A program made the position numbers and the translations under genes. A stretch of 64,000 bases of DNA, taken from positions 1-64,000 of the forward strand of contig NZ_SLUM01000005.1 in the NCBI RefSeq assembly GCF_004345265.1, in the 5' to 3' direction. The notes below the pieces were generated by a model, which was given only the letters and a program-made list of their open reading frames with translations, did not search any database and was not told the DNA's origin. Positions 1 through 7,758 of the stretch are shown one piece after another. The DNA comes from Allofournierella massiliensis. Its GTDB lineage: Bacteria; Bacillota; Clostridia; Oscillospirales; Ruminococcaceae. How positions within the stretch are numbered: the first letter of the stretch is position 1; each line of letters begins with the position of its first letter.

Positions 1-102
1 GACAAGACCTCAGCTTTGCTATACCTTTTTTGAACCATCCCTTTTTCACCACCACCATTCATTTTCGGGGTTGATTTTTAATAGTTAATCTTTCTATTCC
101 TC

Positions 103-187
103 GCGGGCCAAAGCGGCCCGGTTCCATTGGTAAAACACATCCGTGATCGCAGAGCGCCCCCGGCAGGCCGCTGGTCTGCCGGGGGCA
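103..187 (-). terminator. Two GC-rich hairpins downstream of the translocase gene
   Basis: The first 247 bases hold no gene I can support. A short inverted repeat (CGGGCC/GGCCCG, about 104-120) and a stronger one (CCCCCGGCAG / CTGCCGGGGG, 157-185) follow the stop codon of the translocase gene on the minus strand. Neither has a clear T-run after it, so the terminator role is only inferred from position. Confidence 0.35.
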
Positions 188-247
188 CGAACGTCTGGCT
201 TGATTCTATTGTAGCAAATCCCGCCCTGCATGTACAAGAGCGCAGGT

Positions 248-2935
248 TCAGGGAATCTCCTCCGGCACAGGGGCATTGTCCGCCCGCATGGACCGTTCGA
301 TCCACTGTTGACGGGTGATGAGCACCTCCCGAGGCTTGGCGCCCTGATAGGGTCCGATCACGCCCAGCTGCTCCATATCGTCCATGATGCGGGCAGCGCG
401 GGCATAGCCCAGCTTGCACTTGCGCTGTAAAAGGCTGGTGGACGCCTGCCCGGCATCGATGACAACCTCCACCGCCTGTTCCAGCATGGGGTCGTGGCCG
501 TCGTCCTCGTCGTCGCCGTCGCCGCCGGAGGCCTTCTCGGGCACCGCGTGCTTTTCCATCTCCTCGATCATCTTCTCGTCGTACTGGGAGGTGTTGTCCT
601 TCTTGATGAAGTCCAGCACGGCACTGATCTCCTCATCCTTCACATAGGTACCCTGAATGCGCAGGGGCTTGGATGCGCCCACCGGCATGAAGAGCATGTC
701 GCCCATGCCCAGCAGTTTCTCCGCGCCGCCCGCATCCAGAATGGTACGGCTGTCCACCTGGCTGGATACCGCGAAGGCGATTCGGCTGGGAATGTTGGCC
801 TTGATCAGACCGGTGATTACATCCACGCTGGGGCGCTGGGTGGCCACGATCAGGTGCATGCCCGCGGCGCGGGCCTTCTGGGCAATGCGGCAGATGTAGT
901 CCTCCACCTCTTTGCCAGCCACCATCATCAGGTCAGCCAACTCGTCGATGATAATGGCGATGTAGGGCAGCTTTTCCATACCGTCGGTCTCGGCGGCCAT
1001 CCGGTTGAAGCTCTTGATGTCGCGCACGTTGTTCTCAGCAAACAGATGGTAACGGCGCTCCATCTCGGCCACGGCGCTGCCCAGCGCACCCGCCGCCTTG
1101 CGGGGCTCGGTGACCACCGGCATCAGCAGATGGGGAATGCCGTTGTATTCCGCCAGCTCCACCACCTTGGGGTCGATGAGAATAAGCTTCACGTCCTCCG
1201 GGCTGGAACGGTACAAAAAGCTGATGATGATGCTGTTCACGCACACCGACTTACCGCTGCCGGTGGAACCAGCGATCAGCAGGTGGGGCATCTTGCACAG
1301 GTCCGCCACCTGAGCGTTGCCGGCAATGTCCTTGCCCAGTGCCAGCGTCAGGGGCGAGGCGCTGCGGGTGTAGGCCTGGGACTCAAAGATTCCCCGGATA
1401 CCCACCGGACTGGATTTCCGGTTGGGCACCTCCACGCCCACGGCAGGCTTGCCGGGAATGGGCGCCTCGATGCGCACGCCGGCCGCCGCCAGATTCAGCG
1501 CAATGTCGTCGGCAAGGCCGGTAATCCGGCTGATCTTCACGCCGGCCAGCGGCTGCAGCTCGTATCGGGTTACCGAGGGGCCGCGGCAGATGTCCAGCAC
1601 GCGGGTTTTTACGCCAAAGCTCTCCAGCGTGCTCACCAGCAGCTCGGCGTTCTTTTTCAGTTCGGCTTCCACGCCCGGATCCTCCGCGGATTCCATCACC
1701 TGGAACAGGTCCAGCGGGGGGTACCGGTAAGCCGCGGGCCGTTCGGCAGGCTCGGCCAGCGCGGTTTCTGCCGGGGCTGCCGCCGGGTTCAGCGGACGCA
1801 GGGGTTCGCCATAGGAATTGCCCATGGTCTGGCTGGGTTCCATGGCCTTGTGGATCAGGCTGTCCAGCTCGGTGCCGCCGGTGGCAGGCTGCTCCAGATC
1901 CAGCGGAATCGGCTGATCCAGCTGGAAGGGAGGCTCGTCCGCGTCGGAGGGTTCCGGCGCATCGTCAAACCGCATCTCCCAGGCATAATCCGGGCTGCTG
2001 CTGGGGTAAGGCTCGAAGCCCACATCCGGGTCGGACTGGGGCTCCTCCATGGGAATTTCGGTTTCAAACTCACTGGGCTCGGAAGGCTGAGAAGAATCCA
2101 TGGGAGGATACATGCCGAAGGTACCACCAGGGCCCACCAGCGGCTCCTCAGGCTGGGGTTCGATCTCGGTGGCAACCACCGGGTCCGGCCCAAGGTCGAT
2201 GTCCACCTGAGGCTTTCTCCGGAAGCGCTGGGTAAAGGCCTCCTGTTTTTGCTGGCGGACAGCCGCACGCTCCTGAGCGGCAGCGCGGCGCTCGGGCTCC
2301 CGGCGCAGCTGCTCCTCTTCCCAGGCCTCACGCTGCTGGCGGGCAGCGTCCCGGTCGGCACGCCAGTCGCCCAGATAATCCTCCGCAATCTGCCACAGGT
2401 CACCCGGCGTTACGCCCATATACCACATGATCATGGCAATGAGCAGAATCACCAGCAGGATGTTCGCCGCCGGATGGCCGCACAGAGCCAGCAGGGTGCC
2501 GCCAATAATGCCGCCCAACAGGCCACCGCCGAGAATTCCCTGCCCATTGGCGTACAGCGCGGCTGTGGTCTCGCCGAAGCTCAGGCCCACCAGATCAATT
2601 TTGGAAAATACCACCGCCGTGCCGCAGATAAGCATCATCAGCAGCAGAGACTTGGCACAGCGCGCCCAGATGGGCCGCCCCAATGCCACCAGTACCGCAA
2701 TGTAAAGCAGAACCGGCCCCAGCAAGTAGGTGCACACGCCGAACACACCGAACAGCACGCCGCGCAGCATGGCCCAGACCGACTGCCCGGCCACCAGCGC
2801 CATGGCGATGAGAACGATGCCCAGGCCAAACAGCAGAATGCTCCAGCTCTGGGCCACATCCGGCTGGCTGCGCCGCGAGCGGGAGCGGGTGGTTTTCGCG
2901 CCGCTTCTCGCGGCGGGTTTCTTCTTTTGTGCCAT
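248..2935 (-). CDS. ftsK: FtsK/SpoIIIE-family DNA translocase
   Basis: Membrane-anchored ATPase that pumps double-stranded DNA through the division or sporulation septum to complete chromosome segregation. The 895-residue product starts with a basic tail (MAQKKKPAARSG), has about four membrane segments in residues 25-170, a long acidic/proline-rich linker, then the motor: Walker A (GSTGSGKS, near residue 558) and a Walker B region (IIIDELADLM, near 663). A C-terminal winged-helix gamma domain (about 812-870) would read polar guide sequences. I chose the start at 2935 because GAGGGAAAG precedes it; the frame stays open upstream to 3058 but without a good ribosome site. The TepA-like protease gene lies directly upstream on the same strand, an arrangement also seen around spoIIIE in Bacillus. 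Whether it acts in division or sporulation cannot be told from sequence. Confidence 0.95.
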   Translation of the reverse strand: MAQKKKPAARSGAKTTRSRSRRSQPDVAQSWSILLFGLGIVLIAMALVAGQSVWAMLRGVLFGVFGVCTYLLGPVLLYIAVLVALGRPIWARCAKSLLLMMLICGTAVVFSKIDLVGLSFGETTAALYANGQGILGGGLLGGIIGGTLLALCGHPAANILLVILLIAMIMWYMGVTPGDLWQIAEDYLGDWRADRDAARQQREAWEEEQLRREPERRAAAQERAAVRQQKQEAFTQRFRRKPQVDIDLGPDPVVATEIEPQPEEPLVGPGGTFGMYPPMDSSQPSEPSEFETEIPMEEPQSDPDVGFEPYPSSSPDYAWEMRFDDAPEPSDADEPPFQLDQPIPLDLEQPATGGTELDSLIHKAMEPSQTMGNSYGEPLRPLNPAAAPAETALAEPAERPAAYRYPPLDLFQVMESAEDPGVEAELKKNAELLVSTLESFGVKTRVLDICRGPSVTRYELQPLAGVKISRITGLADDIALNLAAAGVRIEAPIPGKPAVGVEVPNRKSSPVGIRGIFESQAYTRSASPLTLALGKDIAGNAQVADLCKMPHLLIAGSTGSGKSVCVNSIIISFLYRSSPEDVKLILIDPKVVELAEYNGIPHLLMPVVTEPRKAAGALGSAVAEMERRYHLFAENNVRDIKSFNRMAAETDGMEKLPYIAIIIDELADLMMVAGKEVEDYICRIAQKARAAGMHLIVATQRPSVDVITGLIKANIPSRIAFAVSSQVDSRTILDAGGAEKLLGMGDMLFMPVGASKPLRIQGTYVKDEEISAVLDFIKKDNTSQYDEKMIEEMEKHAVPEKASGGDGDDEDDGHDPMLEQAVEVVIDAGQASTSLLQRKCKLGYARAARIMDDMEQLGVIGPYQGAKPREVLITRQQWIERSMRADNAPVPEEIP

Positions 2936-3076
2936 ACGTTTCTTTCCCTCGTTGTATGTATTTCCGGCCCCCGCTCCGGAAAAGACCGGGCAGCGGGGAC
3001 GCCGCGCTCTGTGCGCGGGAATATCTTTTCGGAACTTATCTATTGTAGCATAAAACAAAAGGTTTTAAAACCCAAT

Positions 3077-3826
3077 TTATCGGACACTTTCTCCCTGTCG
3101 TGCCCCTTCGCCGCCACCCGTGCCGGTTCGATTGGCTTCAATCTGGCAATAAAGATAGTTCAGCGCGTCACCCAGGCCGCCCAGCTCGTCGATCAGGCCC
3201 TCTTCCACGGCCTGTTCACCACCCAGCACGGTGCCCACATCCATCACCAGCTCGCCGGTGTGCATCATCAGTTCCAGAAACCTTTTTTCGCTGATGTTGG
3301 AATGACTTTCCACAAAACCGGTAATCCGCTCCTGCATCTGCTCAAAATAGCGCATGGTCTGGGGCACCCCCAAAACCAGACCGGAATGGCGCACCGGATG
3401 AATGGTCATGGTGGCGGTGGGTACAATGAAGCTGCGCTTTGCACTGACCGCCAGCGGAATGCCAATGGAGTGCCCGCCCCCCAGCACCAGCGCTGCGCTG
3501 GGCTTGGTCACTCCGCTGATCAGCTCGGCCAGAGCAAGCCCGGCCTCCACATCACCGCCTACCGTATTCAGAATCACCAGCAGGCCCTCAATTTCCGGAT
3601 CCTCCTCAATGGCCACCAGCTGAGGGATCACATGTTCATAGCGAGTCACCTTCTGTTCCTGCCCGGCGCTCACATGCCCCTCGATCAGGCCAATCACCGT
3701 AAGGCAGTGGATGGCATGACGGCCCTTGGTGCGGATCACCGAACCGGTATCCATCATGAAATCCTGCTCCAGCTTCTCCTGTTCCACCTGTGCATCGGTG
3801 GGCTGCGATGTATCATTTTTGAGCAT
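3077..3826 (-). CDS. ClpP-family serine protease, TepA-like
   Basis: A 249-residue crotonase/ClpP-fold protein matching the TepA (translocation-enhancing protein, YmfB) branch, thought to degrade signal or membrane-associated peptides in the cytoplasm. The nucleophile elbow reads GGGHSIG and the candidate catalytic histidine lies in ATMTIHPVR, both typical of TepA rather than classical ClpP. The start at 3826 (MLKNDTSQ) is preceded by AAAGGAG; an upstream in-frame start at 3892 lacks such a site. It ends about 140 bases before the translocase start, so the two are probably cotranscribed. Membership in the TepA branch is confident; the substrate is unknown. Confidence 0.85.
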   Translation of the reverse strand: MLKNDTSQPTDAQVEQEKLEQDFMMDTGSVIRTKGRHAIHCLTVIGLIEGHVSAGQEQKVTRYEHVIPQLVAIEEDPEIEGLLVILNTVGGDVEAGLALAELISGVTKPSAALVLGGGHSIGIPLAVSAKRSFIVPTATMTIHPVRHSGLVLGVPQTMRYFEQMQERITGFVESHSNISEKRFLELMMHTGELVMDVGTVLGGEQAVEEGLIDELGGLGDALNYLYCQIEANRTGTGGGEGARQGESVR

Positions 3827-3916
3827 TGGTCCGTTCTCTCCTTTGCATTTTTCTATCAGTTTGCACGAATTTTTTGTCTTTATGCCTTGCAAGCGCTCCG
3901 GCAGGCCGCAATTGGT

Positions 3917-3945
3917 TTGACAAGGCTTTTGGAATCCAGTATTAT
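3917..3945 (+). promoter_or_regulatory. Sigma-A promoter of rex
   Basis: TTGACA at 3917-3922 and TATTAT at 3940-3945 with exactly 17 bases between them, pointing toward rex. The 3827-4060 gap also has to serve the divergent protease gene. I did not see a Rex-type palindrome (TTGT...ACAA) here, so autoregulation is not supported by sequence. Confidence 0.75.
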
Positions 3946-4060
3946 AAAGTATGGATATTTAAGCAAAAGGCCCGGTCGCGCCTTTTGCCCCCCGCGGCGC
4001 GAGCACGGCCACAGTGCCGGCCCGACGCCCGAAATCAAATCAAAAGACGGTGATTGTTTT

Positions 4061-4699
4061 ATGAATCATGCTCAGGGAAAGGTTTCTCTGCCGGTGATCA
4101 AGCGGCTGCCCAAATATTACCGCTATATCAGCCAGATGCAGCAAAATGGCGTGGTGAAGGTTTCTTCCAGCGAACTGGCCCGGATGATGGGCACCACCGC
4201 AAGCCAGGTGCGCCAGGATTTCAACTGCTTCGGTGGATTTGGCCAGCAGGGAATCGGCTATAATGTGGATGTGCTGCTGCACGAGATCGGCCGCCTGCTG
4301 TTTGGCGACGGCGAAAAGCTGCCCACCATTCTGATCGGCGCCGGCCGTCTTGGCCGGGCGGTCTCCCGTTTTCTGACCACCGATACCAACGGGTATCATC
4401 TGCTGGCCGTATTTGACGTGCAGCAGGATCTGGTGGGCCAGAATCTGGACGGCATCCCCATTCATCACATCGACGAGCTGGAGGACTTCTGTGCAACCCA
4501 CAAGCCTCAGGTGGCCGTTCTCTGTCTGCCCCGCGAGGGCGCAAAGGAGCTGTCCGGCCGGCTGGTGGAGCTGGGAATCCGGGGCTTCTGGAACTTCAGT
4601 CATTATGATCTTTCCATCCCTTACCCCAATGTAACGGTGGAAAATGCCCACCTGGGCGACAGCCTGATGAGCCTTGGCTATCGGCTGCGCAACGACTGA
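4061..4699 (+). CDS. rex: Redox-sensing transcriptional repressor Rex
   Basis: Dimeric repressor that senses the NADH/NAD+ ratio and releases fermentation and hydrogenase promoters when NADH rises. The 212-residue protein has the N-terminal winged helix (LPVIKRLPKYYRYI..., recognition region SSELARMMGTTASQVRQDF), then a Rossmann fold with GAGRLGRA, and ends in the swapped C-terminal helix. Length and motif order match Rex throughout. Its ATG at 4061 has only a weak ribosome site (AAAGACGGTGA). It is monocistronic: a promoter sits upstream and a strong terminator follows. The NAD-linked hydrogenase operon at 18-23 kb is a plausible target, but I see no consensus site there. Confidence 0.95.
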   Translation: MNHAQGKVSLPVIKRLPKYYRYISQMQQNGVVKVSSSELARMMGTTASQVRQDFNCFGGFGQQGIGYNVDVLLHEIGRLLFGDGEKLPTILIGAGRLGRAVSRFLTTDTNGYHLLAVFDVQQDLVGQNLDGIPIHHIDELEDFCATHKPQVAVLCLPREGAKELSGRLVELGIRGFWNFSHYDLSIPYPNVTVENAHLGDSLMSLGYRLRND

Positions 4700-4714
4700 T
4701 TACATCAAAAACAG

Positions 4715-4751
4715 CAGCCCGGCTGCGTTCTGCGCAGCCGGGCTGACTTTT
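4715..4751 (+). terminator. Rho-independent terminator after rex
   Basis: Perfect 13-bp stem (CAGCCCGGCTGCG at 4715-4727 with its complement at 4733-4745) and a five-base loop, followed by a short T-rich stretch. It separates rex from tdk. Confidence 0.8.
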
Positions 4752-4801
4752 GGCAAGGGGCACGCCCGCCCTTCGCCTTACAAAGAGGTTTGTGCAACAC
4801 T

Positions 4802-5416
4802 ATGGCAAAATTGTATTTTCGCTACGGCGCCATGAACAGCGGCAAAAGCACCGCCCTGATGCAGGTGGCCTACAATTACGAGGAACGTGGCATGCGGGTG
4901 CTGGTAATGAAACCCAGCGTGGACACCAAGGGCGGCGACAAACTGGTCAGCCGTCTGGGCGTAACCCGGCTGGTGGACATTGCCGTAACTCCCAAGCTGG
5001 ATATTCTGGATCTGGTAAAAGACCTGCTGACCCGTGCGCCCGCGCCGGCCTGCATCCTCACCGACGAAAGCCAGTTCTTCACCCCTGAGCAGGTGGAGCA
5101 GCTGCTGCGCATCACCGTGGAGCTGAATATCCCGGTGATCGCCTACGGCCTGCGTACGGATTTCTCGCTGAAGGGTTTCCCCGGCTCCACCCGCCTGTTG
5201 GAGCTGGCCCATGCGGTGGAAGAGATGAAAACCATCTGCTTCTGCGGTCGCAAGGCCACCTGCAACGGCCGCAAGGTAAACGGTGAATTTGTATTTGAAG
5301 GCGATCAGGTTGTCATCGACCAGGGCGGCGACGTGGAATATGTAAGCCTGTGTGCCCAGTGCTATTTCAGGGAGCGGGAGGATTTTTACCGCCGCCACCC
5401 GCGCATTACTGTTTGA
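4802..5416 (+). CDS. tdk: Thymidine kinase (type II)
   Basis: ATP-dependent salvage enzyme that phosphorylates thymidine to dTMP. The 204-residue product has the P-loop GAMNSGKST near its start, the DESQFF motif of the second nucleotide-binding segment, and the C-terminal lasso/zinc region with cysteines in CFCGRKATC and CAQCYF. Length matches the tetrameric type II family. ATG 4802 follows AAAGAGG (4782-4788). A TTG at 4790 is in frame but less likely. The gene stands alone between two terminators. Confidence 0.95.
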   Translation: MAKLYFRYGAMNSGKSTALMQVAYNYEERGMRVLVMKPSVDTKGGDKLVSRLGVTRLVDIAVTPKLDILDLVKDLLTRAPAPACILTDESQFFTPEQVEQLLRITVELNIPVIAYGLRTDFSLKGFPGSTRLLELAHAVEEMKTICFCGRKATCNGRKVNGEFVFEGDQVVIDQGGDVEYVSLCAQCYFREREDFYRRHPRITV

Positions 5417-5425
5417 TAATAAACA

Positions 5426-5465
5426 AAAACACCCGGATGCTATTTACAGACATCCGGGTGTTTTT
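5426..5465. terminator. Bidirectional terminator between tdk and the nucleoid protein gene
   Basis: Stem ACACCCGGATG / CATCCGGGTGT flanked by A-rich sequence on the left and TTTTT on the right, so it can stop transcripts from both convergent genes. Confidence 0.85.
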
Positions 5466-5467
5466 AT

Positions 5468-6454
5468 TTACAGTACCACGCCCTTGACCAGCAGCGAGAT
5501 GGTTCCGTCCGGCTCGTTGACGAACTCCACATAATCGTTGTCTCCCCGCAGCAGACTGGTGGGGATCTTCATCTCAATGCCACTTTCGGTTTTGATGGAC
5601 TGGTATTCCATCCGCTTGATGCGGGCAGGCGGCACCGACACCGTTTCCTCCAGCGGCATATTTGCCTCTTCCAGCTCCTGGGTGAAGGATTCCACCGCCA
5701 GCGGGAACTGCTCTTCCAGCCGCTCCTTGACCCGCTGCACCTCCAGATTGCCGTCTCCGGCCACCGCCTCTTCGCAAAGAATAGCCGCGATCTCACTGTC
5801 GCTCTTCTGGTTATCCTCATAGCTCTGGCGCACCGCCTGCGCTGCTGCAGCCTGCACCGTTTGCAGCTTGGCCCGCTCAGGCTGGGCCTGGGTGCTGCGC
5901 AGAATCCGCTCGGACAGATAGAAGATTTTAGCTCCATCCACCTCATATTTCTTTTCCACCAGCTTGATGGAGCCGTCGGTCATGTCCACAATCACCGACT
6001 CATCCGGCTTGGAACCGGCGGCAGGCAGCAGGGTGCGCTGCTTGATCAGCGCGTTATAGTGCTGCCCCTCCACCTGCTGATAGTAGTGGGCATAGGCAGC
6101 CTTATAGTTCATTTTCAGAATGGCAATGCTCTCGTGACCGTTGATCGAACAGTACACCACGATCAGATCCGCATTGGGGATGGCCGGGCTGGTGCGCATG
6201 ACCTGAAAGAATTCATCCGCCACCTGCTTGGAGCACTGCACAAAATCCTGATTTTCCAGAAGAAGCGCCGGAAAAGTGGATTCCGGCAAAAAACTGCAGT
6301 TTTTTACTGCGTCATTGTAATAGGCCTTTTCCAGATGAGCCGCCAGATAGTCGGCGGTATCGCCGTCCAGCTCCAGCAGCCGGTCAGAGAACACCGGCGC
6401 ACCGCCGCTGGAATCGAGCACATGCACAATGGCCTTGAAAATCTGTAATTCCAT
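5468..6454 (-). CDS. Nucleoid-associated protein (NdpA/YejK family)
   Basis: A 328-residue soluble protein resembling the 37-kDa nucleoid-associated family (NdpA/YejK). The N-terminal third (IFKAIVHVLDSSGGAPVFSD), the FFQVMRTSPAI segment and the C-terminal half ending GTISLLVKGVVL fit this family. The exact role of these proteins is poorly known; DNA association is the only general property. ATG 6454 follows GAAAGGAAACG. It is monocistronic and convergent with tdk. Family assignment is moderately strong; function on the chromosome is by family only. Confidence 0.75.
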   Translation of the reverse strand: MELQIFKAIVHVLDSSGGAPVFSDRLLELDGDTADYLAAHLEKAYYNDAVKNCSFLPESTFPALLLENQDFVQCSKQVADEFFQVMRTSPAIPNADLIVVYCSINGHESIAILKMNYKAAYAHYYQQVEGQHYNALIKQRTLLPAAGSKPDESVIVDMTDGSIKLVEKKYEVDGAKIFYLSERILRSTQAQPERAKLQTVQAAAAQAVRQSYEDNQKSDSEIAAILCEEAVAGDGNLEVQRVKERLEEQFPLAVESFTQELEEANMPLEETVSVPPARIKRMEYQSIKTESGIEMKIPTSLLRGDNDYVEFVNEPDGTISLLVKGVVL

Positions 6455-6531
6455 GGGATCGTTTCCTTTCGGTTAACATTCTTTTTTATTATAGCGGAAA
6501 AGCCGTCATTTGGGTAGTGGTGCGCCAAAGC

Positions 6532-6563
6532 AAAAGCCGCCCGGAACAATCCGGGCGGCTTTT
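6532..6563 (-). terminator. Terminator of the mucinase/cohesin locus
   Basis: AAAAGCCGCCCGG (6532-6544) pairs with its exact complement at 6551-6563 around a six-base loop. On the minus strand the stem ends in a T-run, 43 bases after the cohesin-like gene. Confidence 0.85.
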
Positions 6564-6605
6564 GCTGCTTGCTTTTATGGAGAAATTGAAGAGGAAGTGA
6601 ATGAA

Positions 6606-7712
6606 TCAGTCGCGGCCGCGGCGCCAGATTACCACGCCGGCAGCCACAGCGGCAGCCACCACCACAATGCCGATTACCACATGCAGTACACTCACCTTGG
6701 ATTTTTCGGTCTGGGAAGCGGTGCTCTGGTTCTGAGCCTGGCTTTCACTCTCGGCTGCCTGGCTCTGGGCTTCGCTGGAGGCAGACTCACTCTGAGCCTG
6801 GCTCTCTTCGGAAGCGGACTCGCTCACCGCGCTCTGAGCGGTGGAGGAAGTACCGGGGGTCTTGCTGGTCGCAGTGGTTCCGGGCTGCGCAGTGGCGCTG
6901 GCAGCAGTACCACTCTGGTTATTGCTGCTCTGATTGCTGCCGTTCTGATTGGAACCGCCGGAAGGCTTCTGGGTTGCCTCAGGCTGCTGTGTGGCTTCCG
7001 GCTGCTGAGTTGCCTCAGGCTTCTGGGTAGCTTCCGGCTTCTGAGTTGCCTCGGGCTTCTGGGTAGCTTCCGGCTTCTGAGTTGCCTCGGGCTTCTGGGT
7101 AGCTTCCGGCTTCTGAGTTGCCTCAGGCTTCTGGGTAGCTTCCGGCTGCTCGGTGGGTTCGGGATCAGGCGATACTTCGCCCACATTCACATTCAGGGTT
7201 TCGGCCTGCATGGTCAGGGTTTCCTTGGAAGAACCCGCCCGAAGCAGACTCAGGCCGCTTGCCAGCTGCTCGGCAGAATCCTCATCCTCTCTGGGCAGGC
7301 CGGTGGTGATGGCCAGCTCCAGATATTCGCCTTCCGCCGCTTTCACCTGGATGCTGCCCAGGTCGGTTTTATCGTTATCAAACAGCTGACCGTTTGCACC
7401 CGCCACATAGACGGTGAGGACGCCGCTGTTCTGATCAAAGCTGTAACGCTTTACGGTACCGGCCAGATCATTGTCGAAATCAAAGCTCACACTGGCCTTG
7501 TCCAGCGAGCCGGATACGGGATTCAGCGTGAAGCTCATCTGCAGAGCATTCACGCCCTCGCCCGCGCCTGCCTGATGCAGATCCAGGGACACTTTGGCCC
7601 CTCCTTCAACAGGCTGCAGGCTGGCGGCCGCATCCGCGGCCGCCAACCCCTGCAGGGGCATCGCCATGACCAAAACCGCAGCCCCGATCAGGCCGATGAT
7701 TTTTTTGTTCAT
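6606..7712 (-). CDS. Membrane-anchored surface protein with a cohesin-like domain
   Basis: A 368-residue exported protein. Residues 1-26 are a signal peptide ending GLAAADA. Residues about 30-165 form a beta-rich domain (KVSLDLHQAGAGEGVNALQM..., SVSFDFDNDLAG, LGSIQVKAAEG) whose strand pattern looks like a cohesin. Then come ten PEATQK-type hexapeptides acting as a wall-spanning stalk, a Ser/Gln/Glu-rich stretch, one membrane helix (VVIGIVVVAAAVAAGVVIW) and a positive tail RRGRD. There is no LPXTG, so anchoring is by the helix. It begins 46 bases after the M60 peptidase gene, whose product has a dockerin, so I infer that it tethers that enzyme to the cell. The cohesin call rests on fold pattern and context, not on a clear signature. 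ATG 7712 follows AAAGGAG. Confidence 0.65.
   Translation of the reverse strand: MNKKIIGLIGAAVLVMAMPLQGLAAADAAASLQPVEGGAKVSLDLHQAGAGEGVNALQMSFTLNPVSGSLDKASVSFDFDNDLAGTVKRYSFDQNSGVLTVYVAGANGQLFDNDKTDLGSIQVKAAEGEYLELAITTGLPREDEDSAEQLASGLSLLRAGSSKETLTMQAETLNVNVGEVSPDPEPTEQPEATQKPEATQKPEATQKPEATQKPEATQKPEATQKPEATQKPEATQQPEATQQPEATQKPSGGSNQNGSNQSSNNQSGTAASATAQPGTTATSKTPGTSSTAQSAVSESASEESQAQSESASSEAQSQAAESESQAQNQSTASQTEKSKVSVLHVVIGIVVVAAAVAAGVVIWRRGRD
6967..7146 (-). repeat. Tandem repeat encoding PEATQK/PEATQQ hexapeptides
   Basis: Ten 18-bp units in a row, organised as near-identical 36-bp pairs because synonymous codons alternate between neighbouring units. The encoded Pro/Thr-rich stalk can change length by slippage. 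Confidence 0.9.
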
Positions 7713-7758
7713 GTCTTACTCCTTTATGCTTGGCCCCGAAGCGGGGCAATACCAATTC

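Noticed and set aside
494-4699. A plus-strand open frame of about 1400 codons, running antisense to the translocase and protease genes into rex
   Set aside because: Its first two thirds are the reverse complement of clear genes, are rich in His/Gly/Gln and match nothing; only the rex part (from 4061) is real. High GC and biased codon use keep the other strand open.
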